DNA of 64,000 nucleotides. It comes from Porogramme epimiltina (taxonomy: Eukaryota; Basidiomycota; Agaricomycetes; Polyporales; Polyporaceae). A model generated the notes under the pieces. The model was not told where the DNA came from, did no database searches, and worked only from the letters and a program-made list of their open reading frames with translations. Each line of letters starts with the position of its first letter. The stretch's first letter is position 1. Made by a program: the position numbers and the translations under genes. The stretch is from NCBI GenBank assembly GCA_900155495.1, contig FTLJ01000689.1, positions 57,814-121,813 of the forward strand. The letters run 5' to 3'. Positions 36,293-47,674 of the stretch are shown here, one piece after another.

Positions 36293-37866
36293 GGTGCCGC
36301 GGAAACGACTGGATCCCTCTTGGCGAGACACCTTCCTTTTCTCTCGTATGATATTGTACACACTTCCTCTCCGTCTCTGCTTGTAAGTACCGCTTGATTG
36401 TTATACTGCTATGACCATGTATCTCAACTGCCTACCGCCTCCCCGATTAGAATGTTGGCTCCAAACGATAATCCCAGCTATTTGTACACCATGCCGCATG
36501 CATCCGCAGTCGTGCTTCCAGTCAAAGCGGGCTACATTGCTTGCGATATGCGCGACATACAGATTGTATTCCGGTGTCCACTACAACGTTCCTCCGTCTA
36601 TTAAGCTTTGGGGGTGAGATCAAGGGCGACTTGGGCTCTTCGCTCGCTAACTTATTCGCAGTTCAGCTCGCCTGCAGCAGCAGGGTTCTCTCATTCCAAG
36701 AGTTCGAATGGTCCATGGATGTCAGATGCAGTATGGCACATCTTGGAAGATATACCGAGAGCCGGGTACAAATGCTCTCGTCACGTTCAATGTTCTCCAA
36801 CGTTCGACCGCCATCCGTGTTCCCCCACCTTTGACAGCGATATCAGTATCATCAGATCCCGCATTGAACGTTCGCGGTTCTCCCAGGTTGACCTCGCTGC
36901 TCTCCACAAAGTTGGGTCAGTGTCTTCGGTAATTCTTCAAAGTCTCAACCCGTATGCCGTAATCTCATAACGCCTTCGCTTGAATGTAGACCTACCAGCA
37001 TGCCTTCCGCACACCGCATGAGCCTTCAACGATGTCGCTCAAATCCTCACGGAAAGGTTTTAGGAATTTGTCTATAAACATGGTTGATGTCACAAGTATT
37101 CGTCGCGTCAATCCCAAATACAGTCTCCCGGCCCCCACCGCTCCCGCTCGCGTCCCAGCGCGTCGACGCGGCCTGCGCCGGCGTCGTCGATGGGCGACGC
37201 CGAGCCCGTGGCAGAGGGCACGAAGCCCATCCCGCTCGCCCGCCGCGCCTTCAATTGCTCTGGTTCGCCCTCTCATTGGCGCCCTTCCCTACCTTGTGAT
37301 TGGGTCCGGTCATTATTGAGTTGTTAAGGTAAGCATCGCGGAATCTTTGCCCATATTTGCTTCTGCATACAGTTTGATCACCACCCACATAGACTCGTAA
37401 CCTACCACCGTCATCATCGCTGCGGCGTCCGTGCTGCAGAATGTTATACAACACGTCATCACCTGAGTGATCGTTTTCTTCGGAGGCATCCCCGAAACCC
37501 TCTTCCCCGACTGCGGGACCCCTGTATGGAAAACCGAACATGCGAACCTCATTCAAAGCAGTCTGTATATACAGGGACAGCTGACGCTGGTTCCGACTGC
37601 CAGCGCATGTCAGGGGGCAATGGATGGGGATAGCACGCACACGATCGTAGCTCTATGTAGCGATACTTTTTGCACCGTATGACATCACGACGGTCTTTTA
37701 CTGTAACGCGCTTTCCCTGTTAAATGCCATCGATAGGGTAACGAACGCCTTCGCATGCTCTGCCAATGAACCGATACATCTTCATCCATCGGTATTTAGT
37801 GCAGGGACTCATGGAGTGCGATTGAGCAGGGGGTCGGAACTCTAGATCCAAAAAAGTTCAAAAGTT
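36293..37866. other. Intergenic, 1.6 kb, no gene recognised
   Basis: Some exon-like stretches exist, for example around 36700-36830 and 37090-37260, the latter with a basic Arg-rich frame. None has a known motif or a consistent splice pattern. Confidence 0.35.
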
Positions 37867-37937
37867 AGCAACTCCTGGTTTCGATCCAGGGACTTCAGGG
37901 TTATGAGCCCTGCACGCTTCCACTGCGTCAAGTTGCT
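37867..37937 (-). tRNA. tRNA-Met (CAU), copy 2
   Basis: Identical over all 71 bases to the tRNA at 8424-8494, in the same orientation. The flanks are unrelated on both sides. A T6 run just past its 3' end (minus strand, about 37850-37856) is the likely polymerase III terminator. Confidence 0.93.
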
Positions 37938-38625
37938 GTGCTAACCTCACTCAAAACAGCTTACAATACCAGGGAGATACCTACTTGCTCTTACAGCTGC
38001 GGATTCCACGACCTGGGCCTGAGACCTTTCTCCCTGAATCGCCATGTTCCGAACCTCTTGAAACTCTGCCCTATGAGGTGAGCTATACAACAATGATATT
38101 GAACACCCTACTTAAACTCCCAGGGTGGANNNNNNNNNNNNNNNNNNNNNNNNNNNNNNNNNNNNNNNNNNNNNNNNNNNNNNNNNNNNNNNNNNNNNNN
38201 NNNNNNNNNNNNNNNNNNNNNNNNNNNNNNNNNNNNAGCCTTGGCCCCCCCCCCCCCCCCAAACGCCACCCGAAGATGAACAGTTCCCTCTGTACGCATG
38301 TGGCTCCATACGCTAGCGATTTTCATTCGTCTGCCAAGGGGGTCTCACACAGCTTAGAGACTAAAAAAGGTACGGGTGCCCGTGCGATCGTCATGTGGCT
38401 TCACAATACCTCCGAGGTTGAGCCTGCTGACAGTATACCCGGCGTAGTGCCTACCCCAACCGCCGCCGCATAATTTGGTCCAGTAGCGTTTTCTAGGCTT
38501 CTCATACTCACGCTGGCTTCGAGGTCGTCGACGGTGACCACGCTGTCGGAATGGATGCCGTAGGCGGTGCAGTATATAGCCAGGCGTCAGGCGACGCTAG
38601 CATCAACGGGCTTGCCGTCGAGAAT
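37938..38625. other. Intergenic with assembly gap
   Basis: Holds a run of 107 N at 38130-38236 and, eight bases later, 16 consecutive C at 38245-38260. No gene can be read through it. The promoter of the esterase must lie in its right part. Confidence 0.6.
38130..38236. other. Assembly gap (107 N)
   Basis: Unknown bases; the true length may differ. The adjoining C16 run probably caused the assembly to stop. Confidence 0.98.
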
Positions 38626-40953
38626 ATGCCCTCTCTCGCTTTCCCCGCACTTGCACTTTTTGGCTTGCTGATCTCGCCTTTGGCGAGCAGCGCATCCATC
38701 CCGTCGCCGTCCTCGCTGAAGAGCGATGTAACCTTACTTTTCAACAACGATCTCGATTGTGAGTCGCTTCTTGGATGCTCATCGTCGCATTGTCGGGTGC
38801 ACCTAATCTCATTACCCAATATAGCGGCTTCCGCGGCCACCCACAACAGCGTTCTGCTTCTCTCAGCACCGCATACACACGGTAGTGCCTCGAGCGCGTG
38901 TTCCGCCCTTGGGGAGTCTCTCCTCCCAGTCAACAAAACTTTCTTTCAAAACGATCTGGTCCCCTTGCTTCGTTTCCAAACTTTCGAAGGCAGTTTTCCG
39001 TCGTCGCAACAGTTCTGGATCGCCAACCAAGGAAATATCTGTCAGACTGTCAATGCGAAGGGTGCTGTCAGCTCGTCAAGGTCCTGCTTGCAAAGCCTCC
39101 CCGTCCTCTGCACCCAGAGCGCCGGTCCTAAGGCCGCCGCTCAGTCACAAACATCGTTCACCGTCCATTCCCAAGACCTCGCAATCACTGGGTATGTGCC
39201 CCCCCTCTTGCACTTCCTGATTATACTCACCTTTTTTCAGTTTTCGTGACCAGGCTTCCTTCAGGTTCCTAGGAATCCCGTATGTGGACCCGCCTGTACG
39301 CTTCGAATATCCGAAGGCGTTCACCGGGAACAAAAACATCAATGCTCAGAGCTTCGGTTCGCCGTGCGTCCAGACGGGGACCAATGGGAGTGAAAACTGT
39401 CTCTTCCTCAATATCTTCACGCCCTTCATCCCCTCTACGAACAGCCATACGCCACTGAAGGCCGTCATGTTCTGGATCCACGGCGGCGCGTTTACCAACG
39501 GCGAAGGCAGCGACCCCACGTTTGACGGCGCCGCACTCACCTCCCGTGGGGACGTCGTGCTCGTCACCATCAACTACCGCCTCTCTACGCTCGGCTTCCT
39601 CGCGCTCGAGGACGGCAAGACGAACGGGAACTTTGGAATCGCGGACCAAATAGCTGCGCTCGAGTGGGTTCGCGAGCATATTCCCGCGTTCGGAGGGGAC
39701 AAGGACAGGATCACGATATTCGGCCAATCCGCGGGTGCGGGATCCGTTCGTGCCCTCACCGCGTCTCCACAGGCGATTGGCAAGTTCGCCGCGGCGGTCC
39801 CGATGAGCAACCTCGCGGGAATCAACTTCGCAGCAACGTACTCGTTTTACTTCACCATCCCCGACAACGTCGCACGGGTCACTAACCCTCTGCTGGCTTC
39901 GGTCGGTTGTAACGTGACCGCGTCGGAGGTCCTCACGTGTTTGCGCGCGGTCGACGCGCAGACCCTCGTGAACGTCCCTACGGCTTCTAAGTACGTCGTT
40001 TCACCCATCGTTAAAGTTCTGTAATGACTTGAGTGCAGGTTTTTAGTTGTAGATGGCAAATTCCTTGTCACACCCGAACTCGTTCTCAATGGCACAGGGC
40101 CTGTTGCTCGTGTTCACACTATGATGGGCTTCATGCGTGATGATGGTGACCCCTTCATCAGCCTTCCTGTATGCGTCTCAATGTCCTGTTACTTGCTGCG
40201 TCACAGGTCTGATCTCTAATTTGCAGACTACGACAAACCTATCTCAAGCCCTGATCGATGTGCAACTAACTCCGTCCGTCGTGAACAATCCACTCTTCCC
40301 TGAGCCCAACGGTCCGAACGTGACGATCAACGTGTTCAATGTCACCTCGAACGTGAATACCGACGTAGAGTTCCGCTGTCTCGACCAAGCGACTGCGTTT
40401 TCGGCTGTCAACCACAACCTGTTTGAGAGCGTGTGGTTCTACGAGTTCAATAGGAGTTACCAGACCCCCGGCTTCAGCCCCAACGTGAGTCTCAAGCCTC
40501 GGTCCCCCAGTGATTTCGCACTCAGGATCCTTATACCCCTCTTCCTAGCCTCCAACCTGCACCCCGCCTCCGACTGCAGACCATCCGAACGGAGATCCGA
40601 GCCAGGAATACTTCAAGTGCCACTCAGGGGAGCTCTTCTATGTGTTTGGATCCCTCCCCGAGTCCCTGCCCTTCCGTGACGACCAGGACCTACCATTCAT
40701 GCAGCGCATGGTCGACATCTGGTCCTCCTTTGCGCGCACGTTCAACCCAAACCCTGACCACGCGTTCCTCGCAGCGCGCGGCTTCACGGGTACCGCAGCA
40801 CAGCTTGCGGCAGAGCCGCAGTGGGAGCCAGTCACACGCACGAACCTCCACGGGGTTCCGCTGCGGGAGCTGCAGTTTCAGAGCGCGATGCTCCCATTCG
40901 GCCAGCAAGACCAGTGCACGTTCCTCGGCTTCCCGCTGGACTTCTTTGGGTGA
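38626..40953 (+). CDS. Secreted type-B carboxylesterase/lipase
   Basis: Starts MPSLAFPALALFGLLISPLA at 38626, a clear signal peptide. A first intron begins at about 38759. A Cys-containing N-terminal extension of roughly 170 residues (SVLLLSAPHTHGSASSACSA to CLQSLPVLCTQS) precedes the esterase fold, as in other basidiomycete members. The fold starts at FRFLGIPY and has the oxyanion turn IHGGAFTNGEGS, VVLVTINYRLSTLGF and the nucleophile elbow TIFGQSAGAGSV (Ser of GQSAG). A region with several Asn-x-Thr sites follows, then the catalytic-His segment CHSGELFYVFGSLPE near 40620. Three to four short introns interrupt it, with consistent phases. It ends FPLDFFG-stop at 40953. It should hydrolyse carboxylic esters outside the cell; the natural substrate (lipid, sterol ester, feruloyl or other) cannot be told. 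It is intact as far as I can read. Confidence 0.92.
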
Positions 40954-42363
40954 CGTGGGATGGGAGTGGCGGAGCTGAGGCGGACTTTTTGCCTAGGGCT
41001 GACCAGCCGTTGTCGCAGATTTTCTCGAGGGTGTCGATGTATAAGTGTGAAGCAATGCGCAGTTGTGGCCTTCCATTTTGTGTGTCCCGTCAGTGTGCAC
41101 CAGAGGACAAGAATGTTCCTTCAATGAGACTCGGCCGGAGCACATCTTTTCGTGCAATACAGTCGATGGATAGATGCATACGGCAGCGAGGTGGATTGGC
41201 TCATCGCCTTCCGGCGACATCTCCGAATGTAATGAATGTTCCGGAGATGCTGCCGACGATACCCTAAGCCAAGAAGGTACCTGCAATGTTTCAAATGTCC
41301 GGACTCCGAAGTGATCGCTCTGAAGAAGAATCAAGCCCAACCAAGTTGTAGACGTGGATAAGGTGTATTTTGAGCTGCAGGAATGCGGCATAGGGTATGG
41401 CTGCCCACCCCAATTTATGTGCAAATGATGGTTGCGGTGTGTGGAGTGAGTTAGAAACGAGCTCGCTCTAACAAATGCTGGCGTCTACAACTACTTACTA
41501 GCGCCGACTGAAAACGCGCCAGTGGTATTGGGTAGATGGGCGCTACGGAGTTCCAAAATTTATGTATCCGAAAAGCCTGGAGGAGCTCTATGGTGTTTCA
41601 GTCCATAATGACGCTATTCAACTTCCCTTTGAACTCGGCGTTGACACCGGTGTGTCATCATCATGCTAGTCCGCGCGTCCAGGACTGGCTCCCCAACTCC
41701 ATGCCAGCACCCTCCAAGGCCCCTCTTCATATCCGCCGGCTACCGCCTCGATCTCCCAAAGGCACTCTTTTGCAGCGTGATCGCTTGGAACGTCGTGCGT
41801 TCGCCTCGACCGTAGATCCATTTGTCGATGCATCAAACCGGGCGGCGAATTGGATAGCAAGGCGGTGCCACACGAGCTGAGAGCTGGATGAAGCCAGCTT
41901 TGTGGCACAAGGTGGGATATCCTAGAAATGTGCCGCCACGAACGTGTGAGCCCCACCCTGGCCTGGCTTCGTCCCGGTTTAACCTGCTGTGGAACTTCCG
42001 TTCGGAACCTACATTCTGCATATTTGTGGGGGCTCAAGGGCCAGCAAACTGCCATTCGTGGCGAATTAGGGCATTTGTGAGTACCATTGTGGTCACTCAT
42101 GTCCGTATATTCTCATCGCGCTAACAGGTCGCGGCCAACGCGCAAGAAGAGCATGTTAGGGTCTTGAGGATGGGCACACAGTGCCAAAGCGCGCTGTGCC
42201 ACGAGGGAAAGAGTTCCATCGGAGCGCTGTCACGGACCTATCTCTCGAAATTTGCCCAGGCCTCGTGGGCTGCAGCTGTCTCAGGATATACATAAGTGGG
42301 CCAGATCCTGGGACACCCATCCTCCGCCGTAGCGCATCCCCCCTGTCGTTCCTTCTGGTTATC
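40954..42363. other. Intergenic, 1.4 kb, no gene recognised
   Basis: Separates the esterase from the duplicated block. It does not contain the 5' repeat found before the other copies of the WW-like gene. Short frames only. Confidence 0.4.
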
Positions 42364-45116
42364 ATGGCTACTAAGAGGGCTCCCCAACCTCTCACGCAAG
42401 ACGCCTCCCTTGAAGACTCTTCTTGTGAGCAGGCCATCCAAGAAGCCCTCACAGATACCACCATCAACGGTCGTATCACCCCTATCTGCTCGCCATCGTC
42501 GACCCCTACCCTACGCCACAATAACCTCCCTTGCGAAGAGCTTCCCTCACAACGAATGGAAGTTGCGGCATCATCTGTCAGCGACATCGTGTGTACGGTA
42601 ATGAACCGTGATGGTGATCCGGATCCTGCTGAGCGACAGGCGGACGACACGATATTTGAAGAACCTTGTACGAGGGAGCCCTGCAGCACGGTAGAGAAGG
42701 TGCGGCGAGACGAAGGTGAAGAGTCGAGAGGTGGCCCGCCGGTATACCTGGGAACTGCTCCAATGCAGATGTGGATGATGGGGCGTTATGCACAAGAGTT
42801 GCTGTGAGTATTTATCGTCCCACCCCGTGAATATATGGCGCTGACCGTGGTAAAAAGTAGTACGGTCCCGGAGCGGTACGATACGATCAATGCATTCAAC
42901 GATATCCCGATTAGGTTCGTGCGAATCATTGGCTTTCCGGTGGGGATATTGACTTTGGTTGTAGAGAAGAGAAGATAGGATTGGGCTGGCGTCAGTATGT
43001 CCATCCAGAGGGTCTCCCCTACTTTCGATACGAAGTACGCTCTCCTTTGACTATAGTAAACCACTCTAATCAGAAGCTACTTTGTAGAACTTCTTCACCA
43101 ATGCGTATCTGTACGAACCCCATACCCTTTGGCTCATCGAGAGAACACGGGCTTTGCTACTCGAGCAGCTGCAAGAGCACTCGCAGCGCGTGGACCTCAG
43201 TAATGTAGAAGTAGGTTTGTTTATGTATGTCGATGAAGAAGACGACAATGTTGGATGCTATTACCTATGCGATACGAAAACGGAAGAGGTTTTCTACTTA
43301 GCCGAGGTTAGTAGATTATTTTTCAACGACACGGAAAATGCCCCAATCGTTAGCAGGGACCATCTAAGTGAGTCTGTTACCATGCTGAAAGGACTACGCT
43401 GACCACGGTGCAGGTCTAGCGGCACAGAAGTTGTATTGGGATCACGTGTTCATGTTCCCCCATGGACGCGATCTCTCGGTGAAAAGAATCGATGAATTGC
43501 TGGACGAGATCGGGTTCCACCTTCTCGGTAAGTAATATTATTCGACGTGCATCTCGCGCGAACTCAATCCTTTGCGCGCAAGATCGGGAAACCTCCGACA
43601 GATCTATCGCGCCCTATTCCGCCGATCTCCTTGAACGGTTTTATGACATGATCAAGACCATTGACGTCCATGGTAGGTGACGTGACATTTTCTTACGAAA
43701 GTATGGTATAAACACGCGCCACAATAATAGCAGACCAGCATGTTAGCCCTTACCAAATGGCTACCTTTGGTCAGTCGCGCATTGTATGGCCCTTGATCTT
43801 TCCTGCTGATTACCATACACAGCTCGTATGATGGCTACATTCCGTGAGTTTACTCTCTCATTCTATGCACACGTATCTCATTGTCGTGGGCTCAGTCGGA
43901 GAGAAAATCATTCGTTATAACGGAGAGCGCTGTGCGCAAATGGACAGGACGAAGGGCGTACGAGAGCCGCCTAACGATAGCCGTCCGTGGTGGTTCCCTC
44001 TCTTGAACTGGATGCTCTTCTTGACACCGGAAGCCTACGCGAAACGACTGGGGGATATCCTGGTTGACCACCAAGTCAACTATCAGTACTGGGGGAAGTT
44101 CAGCCGTGAGCTCCAGGAAGATTGGTTAGCTTGTATCATACCTGTAGGTTGTTCGTCACGCTGCCAGGCACAGGAAAGGAGGGCTGCTACTGACCCCCTC
44201 AATAGAGTATGGTCATCATTGCGGCGGACGTAGGATATTTGACAATCAAGGGTATCGACGTGAATCCCGAAGACCGTTCGATCGGACAAATCGCGAGCTA
44301 CATGTCCCTATTACTTAGCGTAGGAAACATCTTAGCCAGCACGGCCATGACACGGCACCAACGCACTGTGATGGATGATGTGAGCTGATACGCGGCATGC
44401 TCTATTTCCCAACCTTGGTGCTGATTGATCGAACGTTTTTGTTTAGAATTACTACCTCCTCCGGAATGGGATCTCCTCCACCATTGTCGAGAAGTTCGCA
44501 ATATTCTTTAGCATTCCGACGACGTTATTCATGTGGTCGTGAGTACAGTGCACAGTGCAGGGCCTTGTCTTCCTCCTCGTTCTGACCACCTTTCCACAGG
44601 TTGCTTTTACTAGTATGTGCGATTGCGTGGGAGTGCTTCTGGCTGACGAGCGAAGTGACGCGGGTTTTCGTCGGGATCACACTTGTGTTCTGCGCGGTTA
44701 TCCTCGGTACTATGGTTCACTACCGCAAACGTAGTCTCCCGTCTAGAGCTTCCCGACTGAGGTGCAGGATGAACGAGTTGTGGAAGAAGGTCAGGAAGGT
44801 CCCTAAGAGAATCAGCACGAAAGCCCATTCGTATTCTGCCGGTTTCCGCCCGAGGGCACCATCATACTCCTTCAGCACCATGAAAGTCTCCAATCAGCTG
44901 CCGATAGAGTATAAATCTAGTGGGGATGGCTCTACAGCCCTCTCCCGTGGCTTAACTTCGCCGCATCCCTCTCGCACAGGAGGTTGGAGATGGACATTTT
45001 CGATGCGCTTGCGATCGCCTCCGAATTTCAAGCAGGAGTCACAGGACCCCTCAATTACCTCCTCAAGCTCTAAAGGAACGTTACCCCTTCCCGTCTCGTC
45101 CGGTATTCAACGCTAG
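42364..45116 (+). CDS. WW-like agaricomycete membrane protein, copy 1 (intact)
   Basis: About twelve short exons with consistent junctions. A Ser/Pro/acidic N-terminal exon (42364-42803) ends MGRYAQELL. Next are ERYDTINAFNDIPIR and the half-WW motif LGWRQYVHPEGLPYFRYE. A soluble domain follows with LFMYVDEEDDNVGCYYLCD, a possible second WW-like fold, then PIVSRDHLS and LYWDHVFMFPHGR. After VGEKIIRYNGERCAQMD come about four membrane helices: VIIAADVGYL, ASYMSLLLSVGNILAS, FSIPTTLFMWSLLLLVCAIAW and VFVGITLVFCAVILGTMVHY. The cytosolic tail is basic, with SYS repeats, and ends SGIQR-stop at 45116. I know this layout only from uncharacterised agaricomycete proteins, where it is often multicopy; no function is known to me. 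This copy shows no break and is the reference for copies 2 and 3. Confidence 0.85.
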
Positions 45117-45639
45117 TATCTGGACCTTGACATTCCCTGCACGTAATATATAGATCTAACCTGACTCGTTACTCGTTTCGTACATGGGAGCTAGATTGTA
45201 TGCATATATATTCGGATCCACCAGTGGCATGCGTAGATTCTATTTATATGTCAGCATAATATCGTATTAAAACTCGACGGCCCCCCACACTGCATCCTGT
45301 AGGACACACACTGCACTCGCCAGTCGGCGTACGCGATGGCTTGCACGTGAAGCGTCTGCGGTGAGTGTGGCGCTCCTGCCTACTCCGAGGTTTGATTGGA
45401 GTGCAGAATGTGGCGACTTGCGCGGACATGGTATACAATCCTGCTTTTCCTCAGACCACCCCTTACAGAGGGTTACTTGAACAACAACCGCTTTCGATGA
45501 GGCGAGTGCTGAGGATGGCCGCGCGTGAGTTCGAGTCGTATATACTATAATGGGTTGTCACGTGCTACCATCAAGTCTGTGGTCTGTCCCACAAACACGT
45601 CGATAGATTCGCATTCTGACCCACACGGAGGGGTAAGTC
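45117..45639. other. Intergenic after WW-like copy 1
   Basis: No P450 remnant follows copy 1, unlike copies 2 and 3. Nothing recognisable. Confidence 0.4.
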
Positions 45640-46930
45640 AGCAGTTTTAGGGGGTGCACTCATACCAGCAGTCACAAAAGATGCGCACGACATGCATGTT
45701 GAGGGAGAAGGGCTGGACGCCACCTTATCAGGGCGGGCAAATATGGCACGGCAAACGCCGGCGGACTTTCAACATTTCCACAACGAGAACTTTTGCAGGC
45801 GCGTCCAGTCAATTTGGCTGCCCGCCTCGACCCTAGGGCCTAGACGTCGGTAGGACTTGCCACCGTTCGCCGTAGATCGCGTTGGTGTGGGCTCATCCGA
45901 TGCATCCATGCATGTAAGGCGTGTCCACCGTCTTCTATTCGAGCTCCATGATCGATCACAGTTACCAGACAGCTAGCAGTTTTTGATGTTGTTAACGTTG
46001 ACTTCTCCTTGTGTCTGTCGCGTTCTTGTGAGCTCTCTGAAGGCTTACCCGGCAACAAACTACCCGAAACGCAAATCGTGTTCCGTTCCGTCCTGCACCG
46101 CCTCTTGCAAGAACCATCTCGTCTGATAATGAGGCGATGGAGGTGCGCATAACGCAACTCTTTATGACAACTTACTGACTTGTCACTACTACAGGGGCGC
46201 AATCCCATGACGATGTTCCGCGAATACCTCCTGGGCTTGGAACTGGAGATCAAGTGTCAACCTGTATCTTAAGAGGACCCCGACAACGTCAAGCGCAGGC
46301 TCGAGCTCGTCGTGTACTTCACCCATTGCAGCACATAGCTCACCCGTTTACGCGTCACCCTCCGGAGAGCGGTCCGCGTGTTTCCCAAAGCGAGCAACCA
46401 CGCTACTACTACAAATTTCTCCAAGGCAGTTGCTCGACCTCAACCGGGATCTAAAGATCGTGGCACAGGTTAGCACGGCCACCCTCTATATATCGCTCGA
46501 GAGGACTCCCCTCTGACTACCTCTCCTACACAGGCGGGCCCGGGGTGACGCATCGCAGCCGGCGACCGGAGCCAGCTGCATGCGGTGGAAATGGACTATG
46601 ACGTGTTCGCCGAATTCGAGGGGTGCGCCGGGAGCTTCACGCTGATTTACAAGGGTTCTTTAGTAGTAGTTCGTTGCTCGTACACGGACGGGGTGTACCT
46701 ACCGAAGTTCAAGGGCAAGCTGACCCCCTCATGGAGCCAACGGAGATCGGAGCTTCATCCGCCGGTTTTAATGCACCCTGATCATAGCTGGCCTTCTTTC
46801 GACGCCTTGCTCTAGACAGAAGGATGAATGGGCTTAGTACGTTCTCCGATCTTGGGCCGGCGGGATATGGGCGACTGACGAGATAGATCACCCTCGGACG
46901 TTGTTGCACTATTCGTCCCTGTATCAACGA
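45640..46930 (+). repeat. Diverged repeat, related to 55.03-55.83 kb
   Basis: Shares several blocks with 55030-55830, in the same order. They are a near-identical word of about 28 bases containing GGCAAACGCCGGCGG (45752 and 55065), TTCCGTCCTGCAC with its surroundings (46086 and 55545), an intron-like gap followed by a REYLLG-coding exon (46220 and 55695), and TTGCACTATTCG (46903 and 55783). The blocks look like exons of one decayed gene, but I do not recognise the product. A frame at 46585-46815 ([20 protein letters not shown]) may be another exon of it. Boundaries are approximate. Confidence 0.55.
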
Positions 46931-47560
46931 AGAATCGCGTCTCATTTTGAGTGAAGTTTCTAGGGTTTGGTGTAGACGGGGTGCGATGCGTGAGAATTCA
47001 TGTGCCCCAGTGTTCTCTGAGTTAATCTTCTTCGACCCTAATTAGCCTCTACTAACAGTGACTGCTTTCCACCCAAGCACACAGTCCATCATGATTGGGA
47101 ATTGGGGGGGACGGCGCGACCCGCCTGCGTAGTATATCAATGATCATTCGTGAATGTCCGCATCATTCGATGTGCCCTCACACTGAGGTGTTTGAATCAG
47201 GCTCTCCAAATCCAAATCCAAATCCATTCACACAATAGATACCTAAGAAAAGCGAGGTATTCTGACAGTCACAGGCGGCATCTCCGCTTTGGAGAACACT
47301 TGAAGATTAGTGATTGGGCCGGCAAGTCACGCCGATGGAAGTTGTCCAAGAACTCCTTCTATATAGCCAACGTATATAAAGAGGACCCTAGGGTGACTTG
47401 TGGCCACGACCCATCTCTCCCCCGGCTCCTCTACTGCTTGAAACCGTCATGACTATTGAAAGTCCCACACAACTTCAAGTTGCTATCCCAGCATCCTCGG
47501 GAGCAGACGTTATCGGTGGCGGTGAAAATAGGACGTCTGTGAGTCCCTGCCCTGGCTACG
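46931..47560 (+). repeat. Orphan copy of the WW-gene 5' segment
   Basis: Homologous in order to the regions just before WW-like copies 2 and 3. Shared words are TGAGAA-TTC/CTC (46990, 49068, 55897), CTTCGACCC (47029, 49108, 55937), TGACAGTCACAGGCGGCAT-like (47266, 49322, 56150) and TCCTAGGGTGAC (47387, 49490, 56300). It ends with an exon start, ATGACTATTGAAAG at 47449, matching the first exon of copy 3 (ATGGCCCCTGAAAG). The homology stops near 47560, where the minus-strand membrane gene begins. A short (CCAAAT)3 lies at 47206-47223. It is a truncated fourth copy of the family. Confidence 0.65.
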
Positions 47561-47674
47561 CCGCGGGACTGCATGTATTTATGGAGAGATGATACAACAG
47601 GCTCCTTTGGACCAAAAAAAGATACGTAATACGTATTGAACACCAGAGTCAGGGTATCTATCGCCGTTGGCCCT

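Noticed and set aside
38245..38260. C16 run as a biological feature
   Set aside because: It directly borders an assembly gap and is more likely an assembly artefact.
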